Shown piece by piece: positions 34,547-44,104 of a stretch of DNA of 64,000 nt; within the stretch, counting starts at the first letter, position 1; the number at the start of each line of letters is the position of its first letter. The notes under the pieces were generated by a model. It was not told where the DNA came from and ran no database searches. It worked only from the letters and a program-made list of their open reading frames with translations. Position numbers and translations under genes: made by a program. Origin of the DNA: JAHRAW01 sp965243285 (lineage in GTDB: Bacteria > Pseudomonadota > Gammaproteobacteria > Arenicellales > Poriferihabitantaceae); contig OZ251537.1 in NCBI GenBank assembly GCA_965243285.1, positions 62,001-126,000 on the forward strand, given 5' to 3'.

Positions 34547-35959
34547 ATGATTTCCGAATCGACCAATCCCTCAGCCGCCGTTGCGCCATTAATCGCCCGC
34601 GCCCGCGCCGCCATGGCGAAAATCGCCGAGGCCCGCCAAGCGCGCATCGATGAATTGGTAACCGCGCTGGCGTGGGCGCTGTATCAGCCGGCGCGCGCCA
34701 AAGCGCTGGCCGAACTCGCGGTGACGGATACCGGCATCGGCAATGCGGCCGACAAAATCGTCAAAAATCAGCGCAAAACCTTCGGCGCCTTGCGCGATTT
34801 AATGCGCGCCCGCACCGTCGGCATAATCGCCGAAGATGCGGCGCGTGGCTTGGTCAAATACGGCAAGCCGGTGGGCGTGGTGGCCGCGGTCACGCCCTCC
34901 ACCAACCCGGTGGCCACGCCGGTCAGCAACGCCATGATGGCCATCAAGGGCGCCAACGCCATCATCATCGCGCCCTCGCCGAGCGGCTGGAGCAGCACCG
35001 TCGCCGGCGTATCCGCCATGCGCTGCGCCTTGCAACGCGTCTCGGCGCCGGCCGATTTAGTGCAAATTATGCCCGCCCCCATCACCCGCGATGCCACCAA
35101 ACAACTGATGCACGAAGCCGATTTGGTGGTCGCCACCGGCTCGCAAAACAATGTGCGCGCGGCTTATCAAAGCGGCACGCCGTGCGTCGGCGTCGGCGCC
35201 GGCAATGTGCCGGTCATCATCGATAGCAGCGCCGATTTGGCCGACGCCGCGCAAAAAATTGGCGCCTCGAAAAGTTTCGACAACGGCACTTCATGCTCAT
35301 CGGAAAACGCGCTGATTATTTTGGACGATGTGTACGATGACGCCATCGCCGCCTTGCAAGCTGCCGGCGGCCACTTAGCTAGCGCCGCCGAAAAACAAAA
35401 AATTCGTACCAAGTTATGGCTGGATGGGCATCTGAATCGCGATTTAATCGCCACCGATGCGGCGGTTTTTGCGGAGCGGCTCGGGCTAGATAAAGCCGCC
35501 CGCGCCGCTAAGTTCTTCTTGGTGGAGGAGGCCGCATTCGACGCCGCTTCCCCCTTTGCGGATGAAAAACTCTCGCCCTTGGCGGCGGTTTACCGCGCCG
35601 ATGATTTCGCGCACGCGGTTCAATTAGTGGACGCGGTGTTGGCGGTGCGCGGCGCTGGGCATTCCTGCGGCATTCATACCGCGCACGCCGAGCACCCGGC
35701 GCAGCTGGCGCAGCGCATCGGCGTGGTGCGAGTGCTGGTCAACCAAGCGCACACTTTTGGCAACGGCGGCAGTTTCAACAACGCCCTGAATTTTTCGTTG
35801 AGCATGGGCTGCGGCACTTGGGGCGGCAACAGCATCTCGGAAAACCTCAACTATCGCCACTTCATCAACATCACCCATCTGGTGCGCGTCATCGCGGAAG
35901 ATAAGCCGAGCGAGGAGGATTTATTCGGCGCCCACTTCGCCAAATATGGCCGCGATTGA
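34547..35959 (+). CDS. sauS: Acylating sulfoacetaldehyde dehydrogenase (probable)
   Basis: 470 residues from ATG 34547. An aldehyde dehydrogenase of the CoA-acylating branch: AVTPSTNPVATPVSNAMMAI, VATGSQNNVRAAYQSGTPCV and the nucleophile in SFDNGTSCSSENALII. The C-terminal GGSFNNALNFSLSMGCGTWG, then NSISENLNYRHFINITHLV, is what I associate with SauS rather than EutE or AdhE, whose Cys region differs. SauS reduces sulfoacetyl-CoA to sulfoacetaldehyde with NADPH. It overlaps the following acyl-CoA ligase by 14 nt, as expected for sauS-sauT. No sulfoacetaldehyde acetyltransferase (Xsc) is in the window, so an acetaldehyde-type activity remains possible. Confidence 0.75.
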   Translation: MISESTNPSAAVAPLIARARAAMAKIAEARQARIDELVTALAWALYQPARAKALAELAVTDTGIGNAADKIVKNQRKTFGALRDLMRARTVGIIAEDAARGLVKYGKPVGVVAAVTPSTNPVATPVSNAMMAIKGANAIIIAPSPSGWSSTVAGVSAMRCALQRVSAPADLVQIMPAPITRDATKQLMHEADLVVATGSQNNVRAAYQSGTPCVGVGAGNVPVIIDSSADLADAAQKIGASKSFDNGTSCSSENALIILDDVYDDAIAALQAAGGHLASAAEKQKIRTKLWLDGHLNRDLIATDAAVFAERLGLDKAARAAKFFLVEEAAFDAASPFADEKLSPLAAVYRADDFAHAVQLVDAVLAVRGAGHSCGIHTAHAEHPAQLAQRIGVVRVLVNQAHTFGNGGSFNNALNFSLSMGCGTWGGNSISENLNYRHFINITHLVRVIAEDKPSEEDLFGAHFAKYGRD

Positions 35960-37613
35960 CGCCCGTCACTCGGCGCCCCCGGCGCGCACGATACGCGAGT
36001 GCATCGACGCCCAGGCCCGGGCGCGCGCCGATGCGACGTTCGTTATCGACCCCACTATCGACGCGCCGCTTTCTTTCGGCACCCTGAAACGCGGCGCGGA
36101 TGACATCGGCGCGCAGTTAGATAAATTGGGCATAGCGCCCGCCGCCAAGGTCGCTTTTTTGCTGGATAACGGCGCATGGATAGTGCAATTATTTCTCGGC
36201 GTGATGGCGAGCGGGCACGTCGCGGTGCCGCTCAATGCGGTGGCTGGGCCGACGCATTTGCGCCATGTTCTCGAGCATTCCGATGCCGAGGTGGTGTTGG
36301 TTGCGCCGCGCCATCGCGATCAATTGGATGAAATTTTGGCGCAAGTCGGGCGCGATATGGTGGTGTTGATGGTGGATGCCGAGGGCCCGCGGTGGCCGGA
36401 CTCATCCGCCGCCGGCAATAATTCACCAACCTCATCGCGCCCGCCCACCGCCGCCGACACCGCCCTGCTGCTGTACACCTCCGGCTCCACCGGCTTGCCG
36501 AAAGGCGCGGTGTTGAGCCATGGCGCAGTGCTGCACGGGGCGCGCAATGTGGCCGCCGGGCATGAATTATCGGCGCAAGATCGCGCGCTGTGCGTGCTGC
36601 CGGTTTATCACATCAACGGTGCCATGGTGACGGTGTGCGCGCCGTTGGTCAGCGGCGGCAGCGTGGTGATGCCGCGCCATTTCAGCGCTAGCGCGTTTTG
36701 GGCGCAGGTGGCGAAATATCACTGCACTTGGAGCAGCGTGGTGCCTACCATCGTGCAATATTTGCTCGATAGGGCGGCGCAGGAGCCGTTTGAATTCGGC
36801 GCCGATGCGCGCTTGGCGAAATTCCGCTTTGGGCGCTGCGCGTCGGCGGCCTTGCCGTTGGTGGTGTTGCAGCAGTGGGAAAAAACCTTTTGCGTACCTA
36901 TCATCGAAACCTTGGGCTTGACCGAAACCGCCGGCACCGTGGCCACCAATCCCATGCCGCCGGGCCTCCGCAAAGCCGGCTCGGTGGGGCCGGCCTTTGG
37001 CAATGAGATAAAAATTATCGACCTCGCCGCCGAGGCCAGTGGCAGCGAGTCAGGCCATAGCGATGGTGACATCGATGGCGACATTCATGGTGACATCGAG
37101 CCATCCGCGGCCCAATCAGGCGGCGACTGCCCGCCCAACACCGCCGGCGAAATCGTCATTCGCGGCGATAATGTGCTGGATGCCTATTACAAAGACCCGC
37201 AAACCACCGCGGCGGCCTTCGTCGACGGCTGGTTTCGCACCGGCGACCTCGGCTTGTTGGACGAAGACGGCTACTTGTTCATCACCGGTCGGCAAAAAGA
37301 GTTAATTATCCGCGGCGGCGAAAATATCGCGCCGCGGGAAATCGATGACGCGTTATATCGACACCCGGCGGTGCTCGAAGCGGCCGCGGTCGGCGTGCCG
37401 CACGCGGATTATGGTCAGGAGGTGGTGGCCTGCGTCGCGCTGCGCGATGGCTTTGAATGCTCCGCGCAGGAACTGCAAGCATTTTGCCAAACCGCGGTGG
37501 GCAAAACCAAAGCCCCGAAAACCATCCACTTCCTCGCCTCCTTGCCCAAGGGGCCATCGGGAAAAATCTTGCGCCTGCAACTGCCTGCAATCATCGCCGA
37601 GTTGGACGCTTAA
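35946..37613 (+). CDS. sauT: AMP-forming acyl-CoA ligase, probable sulfoacetate-CoA ligase
   Basis: 555 residues. Adenylation motifs in order: LLLYTSGSTGLPKGAVLSHG (P-loop), ETLGLTETAGTVATNPMPPG, GWFRTGDLGLLDEDGYLFIT and the C-terminal LPKGPSGKILRLQL with the catalytic Lys. The start codon lies inside sauS, giving tight coupling, which is the main reason to assign sulfoacetate as substrate: SauT makes sulfoacetyl-CoA for SauS. A repetitive insert (about 355-385, GDIDGDIHGDIEPS) comes from short in-frame DNA repeats and is not part of the fold. A terminator follows 40 nt later, so the operon is two genes. Confidence 0.75.
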   Translation: MAAIDARHSAPPARTIRECIDAQARARADATFVIDPTIDAPLSFGTLKRGADDIGAQLDKLGIAPAAKVAFLLDNGAWIVQLFLGVMASGHVAVPLNAVAGPTHLRHVLEHSDAEVVLVAPRHRDQLDEILAQVGRDMVVLMVDAEGPRWPDSSAAGNNSPTSSRPPTAADTALLLYTSGSTGLPKGAVLSHGAVLHGARNVAAGHELSAQDRALCVLPVYHINGAMVTVCAPLVSGGSVVMPRHFSASAFWAQVAKYHCTWSSVVPTIVQYLLDRAAQEPFEFGADARLAKFRFGRCASAALPLVVLQQWEKTFCVPIIETLGLTETAGTVATNPMPPGLRKAGSVGPAFGNEIKIIDLAAEASGSESGHSDGDIDGDIHGDIEPSAAQSGGDCPPNTAGEIVIRGDNVLDAYYKDPQTTAAAFVDGWFRTGDLGLLDEDGYLFITGRQKELIIRGGENIAPREIDDALYRHPAVLEAAAVGVPHADYGQEVVACVALRDGFECSAQELQAFCQTAVGKTKAPKTIHFLASLPKGPSGKILRLQLPAIIAELDA

Positions 37614-37652
37614 CATTTACGGAAAAATCAAACTACCCATGGGATGTAAGTT

Positions 37653-37681
37653 AAAAAACCCGACTTAAAGCGGGTTTTATT
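37653..37681 (+). terminator. Rho-independent terminator of the sauS-sauT operon
   Basis: A-run, AACCCG stem, loop around ACTTAAAG, CGGGTT stem and TTAT: a compact hairpin with U-run 40 nt after the sauT stop. It could also serve the convergent MFS gene in reverse because of the A-run on the other side. Confidence 0.8.
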
Positions 37682-37724
37682 GGTAACTGCGGTCGAGTGC
37701 TGGCAGCGTGTTGGCAACAACGCC

Positions 37725-38972
37725 TTATTTCCCCTTAGATTGGCTGATGCGGCGCGCCATGCGGGCGAAGGTGGGCGAGGTTTTGAGGAGCGCGACGAAT
37801 TTTGAGCGCTGTTCCGGCGGCACCGAGGGGCGGCTGCGCAGGCGCACCATCACCACCAGCGCCAGGGTGCCATGCACGCTGCAGGTATAGACGAAAAATG
37901 CCGCCGGGCCGAGATGTTGAATCACCAAAGAGGCCGCATAGGGGCCGATAACCGCGCCCAACGCAAAGCAGAAACGCAGGCCGGCGGCGACTAACACATA
38001 TTGGCCGCGCTCGGCGCGGTCATTGGCGTGCGCCGCCGCCAGCGAGTATAGCGGCAGGGCGAACGCGCCGAACGCGAAGGCGCCAGCATACACCGCATAC
38101 ACTGCGCCGAAGGATTGGCGCGATAAAAAAATGGCTGCGACCATGGCGCCGAAGGTGGCGACCAACACCGTTTTGCGGCGCCCTAATTTGTCCGACATAT
38201 AGCCGAAGGGATATTGCAGGGCGGCGCCGCCGACTATGCCTAAGCTCATGAACACCACCACGGCGCCGGTATCGAGACCCATTTCGATGCCGTATACCGG
38301 CCCGACCAAACGAAACGCGGAATTGGTCAAGCCGATGGCTAAGGAGGTGAGGCACGCCAGCGGGGAAATGCGCCAGATGGCGCGGAGGTCGAGTTTGAAA
38401 CTATCCGGCAGTTTGGGGCGGGCTTGATTGGAGAGCGCCACCGGCACCAGCGACAAGCAATACATCACGCTGATGACGGAAAAAATTTGGAAGCCGCCCT
38501 CGCCCACCAGCGGAATCAAAAACTGCGCGCCGGTAACCGATAGTAAATCGATAACCCGATAAACCCCTAATACGCGTCCGCGCGAGGTGTTTTTGGAATT
38601 TTCGTTAATCCAACTCTCGATGACCATCAGCAAGCCAGCGAAACAAAATCCGTTTACCACCCGCATCGCCATCCACGCCCATGCATCCGGCGCCATGGCC
38701 ATAGCTAACGGCACCACCGCCCCCACCGCCGCCAAGGTGGAAAAAGCCCGCGCATGGCCGATGGCGCGAATCAACTTGGCGGCGTGAAAACTGGCGAAAA
38801 AGAAACCGATGAAGTAACAAGCCCCCATCAAGCCGACCATATCCGTGTCGAAGCCCTCCATCTTGCCGCGCACCGCAATCAAGGTGCCTAACATGCCGTT
38901 GCCGCCAAGCAGAATCGATGCCGCTAACAACAATGGAGCAATGGGTCTCAACAACATCGAGGAATCGGGCAA
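37725..38972 (-). CDS. MFS transporter, YcaD-like
   Basis: 415 residues with twelve hydrophobic segments. ILLGGNGMLGTLIAVRGKME, then YFIGFFFASFHAAKLIRAIG, and the loop DKLGRRKTVLVATFG are typical of the YcaD-type MFS branch. Substrate unknown. It is on the opposite strand to the sauS-sauT operon and converges with it, so it is not an obvious SauU. Codon use is native. Confidence 0.85.
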   Translation of the reverse strand: MPDSSMLLRPIAPLLLAASILLGGNGMLGTLIAVRGKMEGFDTDMVGLMGACYFIGFFFASFHAAKLIRAIGHARAFSTLAAVGAVVPLAMAMAPDAWAWMAMRVVNGFCFAGLLMVIESWINENSKNTSRGRVLGVYRVIDLLSVTGAQFLIPLVGEGGFQIFSVISVMYCLSLVPVALSNQARPKLPDSFKLDLRAIWRISPLACLTSLAIGLTNSAFRLVGPVYGIEMGLDTGAVVVFMSLGIVGGAALQYPFGYMSDKLGRRKTVLVATFGAMVAAIFLSRQSFGAVYAVYAGAFAFGAFALPLYSLAAAHANDRAERGQYVLVAAGLRFCFALGAVIGPYAASLVIQHLGPAAFFVYTCSVHGTLALVVMVRLRSRPSVPPEQRSKFVALLKTSPTFARMARRISQSKGK

Positions 38973-39042
38973 GCCGGTAGCGAGGAAAAGCGGGGTGGCA
39001 TTGTGCCACTAATGCCGGTGTTGCGGGGGGTTGCGATTTTTA

Positions 39043-40884
39043 TTAACTTACAGATTCCTTACGTAATCGATCTGGATTCCAAATATGCTCAGCAATTTTG
39101 CGATATAGATCTTGGCGTTTCTCTAAATCATCAACAGTAAATTGGCTGTGTGGTTGAAATTCTAAACACGTTACCTCCCGAAAATCTCGGAACCCTGGCT
39201 TACTTTCATAGCATGTTTCATGCAATGAAGCAGCAAGCATATTTTGCGTCAGATAGTAATCACGCTTATCTTTATAATGTTTGTCGCCATAGGAACCATT
39301 ATCTTTGGATGGCAAAAGTATCAGTCCGCCAATTTTGTTGCGCGCATCTAAAAAGTCGCGCTTATCCGGGAATTCTTCTTGACGTTCTTCGTCATGTTCC
39401 TCTCGCCAGATGTGTTCTATCTGAAACCCTTTAAAATAATCCGTATAGTGGGATGGTTTTTTAGATTTTCTCTCGATGAAGTCCGTTATACGCGCAAGAA
39501 TTCTATGAACCTTCTTTCTGTTCATTCCATGCAAAACAAAATTTTTTTCTATGGTGGATTCTATTCTATCATCCTTTAATTTATTAGTAAGCAACTCGGC
39601 AATCTGACACGCATTTTTATTGCGGATTTCTAGAATTAATTTAAAAATCAGTTCTCGCATTGAACGCTCGGCAATATCCTTTCTATTTCCGATTCGCCGA
39701 TGAATCATGATGTCTAAATAGGCGGATACTACTCGCAATTTTCGATTGTATTCTTCCTCTTGATCATCACACTTTAATGACGCAAGTAGAATTGGATATT
39801 GCAAAGTAAAGGGGTGCTGTGAAAGATAGTAAACACACTCCTGCCAAGGTTTATCTTTGAAATTCTTGATGGCTTGCCGTAATTCATGAAATCGCTTCGC
39901 ATAAAATTTGAAGTCGGTTTCAATAAATTTTTCGTAGTTACTTGATTTTTCTAATCCAAGGATGTCTGTTTTTTTATCTCGCACCCAACGGTGAAATTGC
40001 GAGCCAATCTCGTTGAAGTCGTCTGTTGATTCTGCATATCGTCCACGCAACCACGATTTAATTACTTCGGCATCTGTTGCTTTATCTAGGCTATTTAACC
40101 TCTCAACTTGCTTTTTCCACGTCTTGTTGGCACATTTTCGCCGATCATCTGTCTGAATATTTGACAAAAGAAAACCTTTTAACATCTCTGTAGGAGTTAG
40201 ATTTAACCCACGATCATTCATTGTTTGGAAAATTCTGTCCGCAAAAATAATTTTGCCATAATCATCCTTTGAGGATGCCGTAATTACCACTAAATACACT
40301 TTCTCAATCAACCACTCTAAAAAGAATAGAGTTTTTTCATTTGGCATATCTTCCATTTGCTCATTAATTTGTTCATGTCGCGCCACTAGATTTTGTACCG
40401 ACTCATCCTCCTTGCTGATATCAAAATGCTCGCCATCATAAAGTGCCTCCAAGCAAGATGCACGATCGTCTACATCCAAAATAAATGAAATATTCCCATA
40501 TTCTTCAGAACGAATTAGGTTACCAACCTTGTCACTTTTTTTATTCTTTGGATCGTTTTCTTCTTTGCTTTGAATTTTACGTCGCAAACAAATTAACAGC
40601 AAGGTGAGCGTAGTTAGCCGCTGTTGTCCATCGATAATGAAATCTTTGCCATTGCCTTTGCCTTCGCCAACAAGAATCGATCCTAAAAAATACTGATCGT
40701 ATCCTTTGACATCATTTTGCTCGTGACTATCTGCATAGTTTTCACCAAACGCTTCTAGCAAATCATCCAGCAAGTCTTCAACCTGCTTTTTTTGCCATTT
40801 ATATTCGCGTTGATATGAGTCGACGCCGTATTGCTTGCCGAATAGTCCTTTTACGGATTTCTCTGTTGCCTGAATAGATTTCAT
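39043..40884 (-). CDS. GmrSD-like DUF262/DUF1524 protein (probable type IV restriction factor)
   Basis: 613 residues from ATG 40882-40884; upstream in-frame Met at 40935 has no ribosome site. The N-terminal DUF262 domain has YQREYKWQKKQVEDLLDDLL and FIIDGQQRLTTLTLLLICLR (the DGQQR nucleotide-binding motif). The C-terminal DUF1524 domain has FQIEHIWREEHDEERQ and NKIGGLILLPSKDNGSYGDK, the HNH-like region. In GmrSD these halves cut glucosylated hydroxymethylcytosine DNA of phages. The gene is strongly AT-rich, follows the ABC-transporter operon by 60 nt on the same strand and looks acquired. A normal HxxP-type HNH is altered here (EHIWRE), so nuclease activity is uncertain. Confidence 0.82.
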   Translation of the reverse strand: MKSIQATEKSVKGLFGKQYGVDSYQREYKWQKKQVEDLLDDLLEAFGENYADSHEQNDVKGYDQYFLGSILVGEGKGNGKDFIIDGQQRLTTLTLLLICLRRKIQSKEENDPKNKKSDKVGNLIRSEEYGNISFILDVDDRASCLEALYDGEHFDISKEDESVQNLVARHEQINEQMEDMPNEKTLFFLEWLIEKVYLVVITASSKDDYGKIIFADRIFQTMNDRGLNLTPTEMLKGFLLSNIQTDDRRKCANKTWKKQVERLNSLDKATDAEVIKSWLRGRYAESTDDFNEIGSQFHRWVRDKKTDILGLEKSSNYEKFIETDFKFYAKRFHELRQAIKNFKDKPWQECVYYLSQHPFTLQYPILLASLKCDDQEEEYNRKLRVVSAYLDIMIHRRIGNRKDIAERSMRELIFKLILEIRNKNACQIAELLTNKLKDDRIESTIEKNFVLHGMNRKKVHRILARITDFIERKSKKPSHYTDYFKGFQIEHIWREEHDEERQEEFPDKRDFLDARNKIGGLILLPSKDNGSYGDKHYKDKRDYYLTQNMLAASLHETCYESKPGFRDFREVTCLEFQPHSQFTVDDLEKRQDLYRKIAEHIWNPDRLRKESVS

Positions 40885-40944
40885 TTTTATTTCTTGAGAA
40901 TGTTGTGAATTTGGATGCGAGTGATTGTAGCACAAACCAAACCA

Positions 40945-43041
40945 TCAAGCCGCCTTCGCATCCATCGTAATCACCGGCTCCATGGCTTTGAACACATCAT
41001 CGTCGAGATGACAAGCAATAAAGTGCCCGCCGCCGACATCTCGGGGGGTGGGGGATTCGGTTTCGCAGATTTGGCCGATTTTGCGGTGGCAGCGGGTTTG
41101 GAAGGGGCAGCCGCTGGGGGGGTTTAAGGTGGAGGGGAGTTCGCCGGTGAGTACGATGTGTTTTTTCTGGATAGAGGTGTCGGCGATGGGGACGGCGGAT
41201 AGCAGGGCTTCGGTGTAGGGGTGGTAGGGGGGGGCGAATACTTGGTCGGTGTCGCCTTGTTCCATGATGGCGCCTAAGTACATGACCACGATGCGGTCGG
41301 ATAGGTAGCGCACTACGGACAGGTCGTGGCTGATGAATAGCAAGGTGGTTTTGAGGCGATTTTGGATGTCGGTCAGCAGGCCGGTTACGGCCGCTTGCAC
41401 CGATACATCGAGCGCCGAGACGGGTTCGTCCGCGACCACTACGGCCGGGTTGCCGGCGAAGGCGCGGGCGATGCCGACGCGTTGTTTTTGGCCGCCGGAT
41501 AATTGGCGCGGTTTGCGGAAGGCGAAATCTCGCGGCAGTTTGACTAAATCCAGCAATTCGAACACGCGGTCGCGGATTTTTTTCCGGTCACTTTCGACGC
41601 CGAATTTGCGGATGACGCGGCCGATTTGCTTGCCGATGGTGTGGCTGGGGTTTAGGGTATCGAACGGGTTTTGGAACACCATCTGCAATAGCCCGACGGT
41701 TTGCGGGCTGCGTTTTTCCACCGCCACATGGCCTAAATCTTTGCCGTGCAATAGCACTTCGCCATCGGTGGCATCTTCCAAACCCATTAGCACTTTGGCG
41801 AAGGTGGTTTTGCCGCAGCCGGATTCACCGACTATGGCCACGGTCTCGGCCTCGCGAGCTTCGAAATTGATGTTTTCGTTGGCTTTTACGAAGCGCGTTT
41901 GGCTGCCCTTGATCAGCGCCAGGAATGAATCATCGCGCAATTCGTAATATTTCTTCATGTTTTTGACTTGCAGCACCACTTTACCGGCGGTGGTCTTGGA
42001 TTCCGTCACCCCTTTGGGGCGGTGCGCGGCCCAGTTGATGTCGCGGAAGCGGCGGCAGCGCACATCATGGCCGGGCTCGCCGTCCACTTCCTCCATGCGC
42101 ATGAAGCCGCTGTCGCACAATCCGGCCTCGGCGTGGTCGCATCGTGGGGCGAAATTGCAGCCGTCCGGGCGCTCGTGGGGCAATGGCAACTGGCCGCGAA
42201 TGGGAATCAGCGGGCGGGCGTGTTTATTGGCGCCAGGCAGGGGGATGGATGAGAACAAGCCGCGCGTGTAGGGGTGGCGCATGTGGTCGAACACTTCTTT
42301 TACGGTGCCGTCTTCGACCACTTCGCCGGAGTACATCACCGAAATGCGGTCGCAGGTATCGAGAATAAGCCCAAGATTGTGCGAGATGTAGATCATGGAG
42401 GTGCCGAATTCCGCGGAAATGTTGCGGATTAATTCGACGATGCCGGCTTCGACGGTGACATCCAAGGCCGTGGTGGGTTCATCCAACAACAACAGCGCCG
42501 GGTTTGACAACAGCGCCATGGCGATGACCACGCGTTGCTGCTGGCCGCCGGAAATTTGGTGCGGGTAACTATCAAAAATGCGCGTCGGGTCTGGTAGGCG
42601 CATGTTGTCGAGCATATCCAGCGCTTGCTTGCGCGCCACGCTCGGGGTGGCGTTGTCGTGGAAAGTCGGCACCTCCACCAGTTGCGCGCCGATGCGCATG
42701 GAGGGGTTTAGCGACGCCATGGGCTCCTGATACACCATAGAGATGCGCGAGCCGCGCAGATTGCGCAGTTCTTCCTCATCCATGGTGGTCATATCGCGGC
42801 CTTGGAAGAGAATCTCGCCGCTTTTGATGCCGCCGTTTTGGCCCATATACTGCATGACCGCCAGCGCCACGGTGGATTTGCCGCAGCCGGATTCCCCCAC
42901 TATGCCGATGGCTTCGCCGGGCTGTACGCTCAAGTTGAAATCCACCACCGCCGGAATTTCGCCGGCGCGGGTGTAGTAGGAGATGCACAAATCTCGGCAC
43001 TCCAAAATGGGCGTGTCGCCGGACGCGGTGTTTTTTTCCAT
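40945..43041 (-). CDS. Peptide/nickel-type ABC transporter, fused double ATPase (DppD-DppF)
   Basis: 698 residues with two complete ATPase modules. First: GIVGESGCGKSTVALAVMQY, ISGGQQQRVVIAMALL (signature) and LLLDEPTTALDV, with the oligopeptide-transporter C-terminal part (PLIPIRGQLPLPHERPDGCN). Second (from about 355): IVGESGCGKTTFAKVLMGLE, LSGGQKQRVGIARAFA and VVADEPVSALDV, again with a Cys-rich tail GCPFQTRCHRKIG. It powers import of peptides or similar solutes from the cytoplasmic side. Usually DppD and DppF are separate; fusion is common in some lineages. Last gene of the operon SBP-permease-permease-ATPase. Confidence 0.92.
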   Translation of the reverse strand: MEKNTASGDTPILECRDLCISYYTRAGEIPAVVDFNLSVQPGEAIGIVGESGCGKSTVALAVMQYMGQNGGIKSGEILFQGRDMTTMDEEELRNLRGSRISMVYQEPMASLNPSMRIGAQLVEVPTFHDNATPSVARKQALDMLDNMRLPDPTRIFDSYPHQISGGQQQRVVIAMALLSNPALLLLDEPTTALDVTVEAGIVELIRNISAEFGTSMIYISHNLGLILDTCDRISVMYSGEVVEDGTVKEVFDHMRHPYTRGLFSSIPLPGANKHARPLIPIRGQLPLPHERPDGCNFAPRCDHAEAGLCDSGFMRMEEVDGEPGHDVRCRRFRDINWAAHRPKGVTESKTTAGKVVLQVKNMKKYYELRDDSFLALIKGSQTRFVKANENINFEAREAETVAIVGESGCGKTTFAKVLMGLEDATDGEVLLHGKDLGHVAVEKRSPQTVGLLQMVFQNPFDTLNPSHTIGKQIGRVIRKFGVESDRKKIRDRVFELLDLVKLPRDFAFRKPRQLSGGQKQRVGIARAFAGNPAVVVADEPVSALDVSVQAAVTGLLTDIQNRLKTTLLFISHDLSVVRYLSDRIVVMYLGAIMEQGDTDQVFAPPYHPYTEALLSAVPIADTSIQKKHIVLTGELPSTLNPPSGCPFQTRCHRKIGQICETESPTPRDVGGGHFIACHLDDDVFKAMEPVITMDAKAA

Positions 43042-43087
43042 GGGGATTGCCAGGTAAGGAGTGCCAGTGGTGGTGGGGGCGGCCGGA

Positions 43088-44011
43088 TTAGTCTCTGAGG
43101 GAAATTTCGCGCAGGCCGTCGGCTAACAGGTTGAAGCCGAGAATCAGCGACGACAACGCCAACGCCGGGATAATCATAGAATGTCCGGCGAAACTGCCAA
43201 GAGGCACCGCCTCTTTGATCATCAGCCCCCAATCCGGCTCTGGCGGCGGCAGGCCGAGGCCTAGGAAGCCGAGCGTGGCGATGGCCACGGTGGTATAGCC
43301 GAGCCGCAGGCAGGCATCCACTATCAATGGCCCGCGGGCGTTGGGCAGCAACTCCACCAACATGATGAACCATGGGGATTCACCGCGGGTTTGCGCTGCG
43401 AAGATGTAATCCCGGGTGCGTAAATCCAGCACCAGGCCGCGCACGATGCGCATGATGCCGGGGGCTGAGGCGAAGGTGACGGCGATGACGATATTCCAGC
43501 CCGAGGCGCCGAGGTAGGAGATGATGATGATGTACAGAATCATCACCGGGAAGGACAGCAGTACATTGGAGATGAACGAGATGGCTTCGTCCCACCAGCC
43601 GCCGCGATAGCCGGCCATAACCCCCATCAACATGCCGAAAATGTACGCCACCACGGTGGCCAAGGTTGCCCACAGCAACACCCGCTGCGAGCCCCAAATG
43701 ACGCGCGAGAGAATGTCGCGCCCTTTATGGTCGGTGCCGAGCCAGAAGGTGCCGCCGTCTGGGGCCGCGACGCCGATTTTTTGGAACGGCAGCAATGATG
43801 CGAGCGGGTCGTACAGCGGCAAAAGCGGCGCGATGGCGGCCATAATCACCCAAAATAGCACCAAACCTAAACCGACGATGCCGATGGGCGATTCGCGCAA
43901 CAGGCGAAGGCTGCTGAACATGCGCACCAGCCAAAAAACATCGCGCGGGTCATCGGCGGCGGATGCGGTCGTGGCCGGGCTGCTGGCGGGGTTGTTAGTT
44001 GAGTTGCTCAT
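43088..44011 (-). CDS. ABC transporter permease, DppC/OppC type
   Basis: 307 residues. The N-terminal cytosolic part and first helix are followed by FWLGTDHKGRDILSRVIWGS, the OppC signature, and five further helices. The EAA-like loop PWFIMLVELLPNARGPLIVD contacts the ATPase. It pairs with the DppB-type permease immediately upstream. The gene ends 46 nt before the ATPase start. N-terminal 15 residues are Ser/Ala/Asn-rich. Confidence 0.92.
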   Translation of the reverse strand: MSNSTNNPASSPATTASAADDPRDVFWLVRMFSSLRLLRESPIGIVGLGLVLFWVIMAAIAPLLPLYDPLASLLPFQKIGVAAPDGGTFWLGTDHKGRDILSRVIWGSQRVLLWATLATVVAYIFGMLMGVMAGYRGGWWDEAISFISNVLLSFPVMILYIIIISYLGASGWNIVIAVTFASAPGIMRIVRGLVLDLRTRDYIFAAQTRGESPWFIMLVELLPNARGPLIVDACLRLGYTTVAIATLGFLGLGLPPPEPDWGLMIKEAVPLGSFAGHSMIIPALALSSLILGFNLLADGLREISLRD

Positions 44012-44104
44012 GGGCTATGGGCGGCTATCGACCGGTGCAATGGGGTTTGGGCGGGTGAAAATTACGCGGTTGGATGTTAGGTGCTGGTCGCTTCAGTCGA
44101 GTGC

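Noticed and set aside
37725..38972. MFS transporter as the sulfoacetate importer SauU
   Set aside because: It is on the opposite strand, separated by a terminator, and resembles the YcaD branch, not organosulfonate/phthalate permeases.
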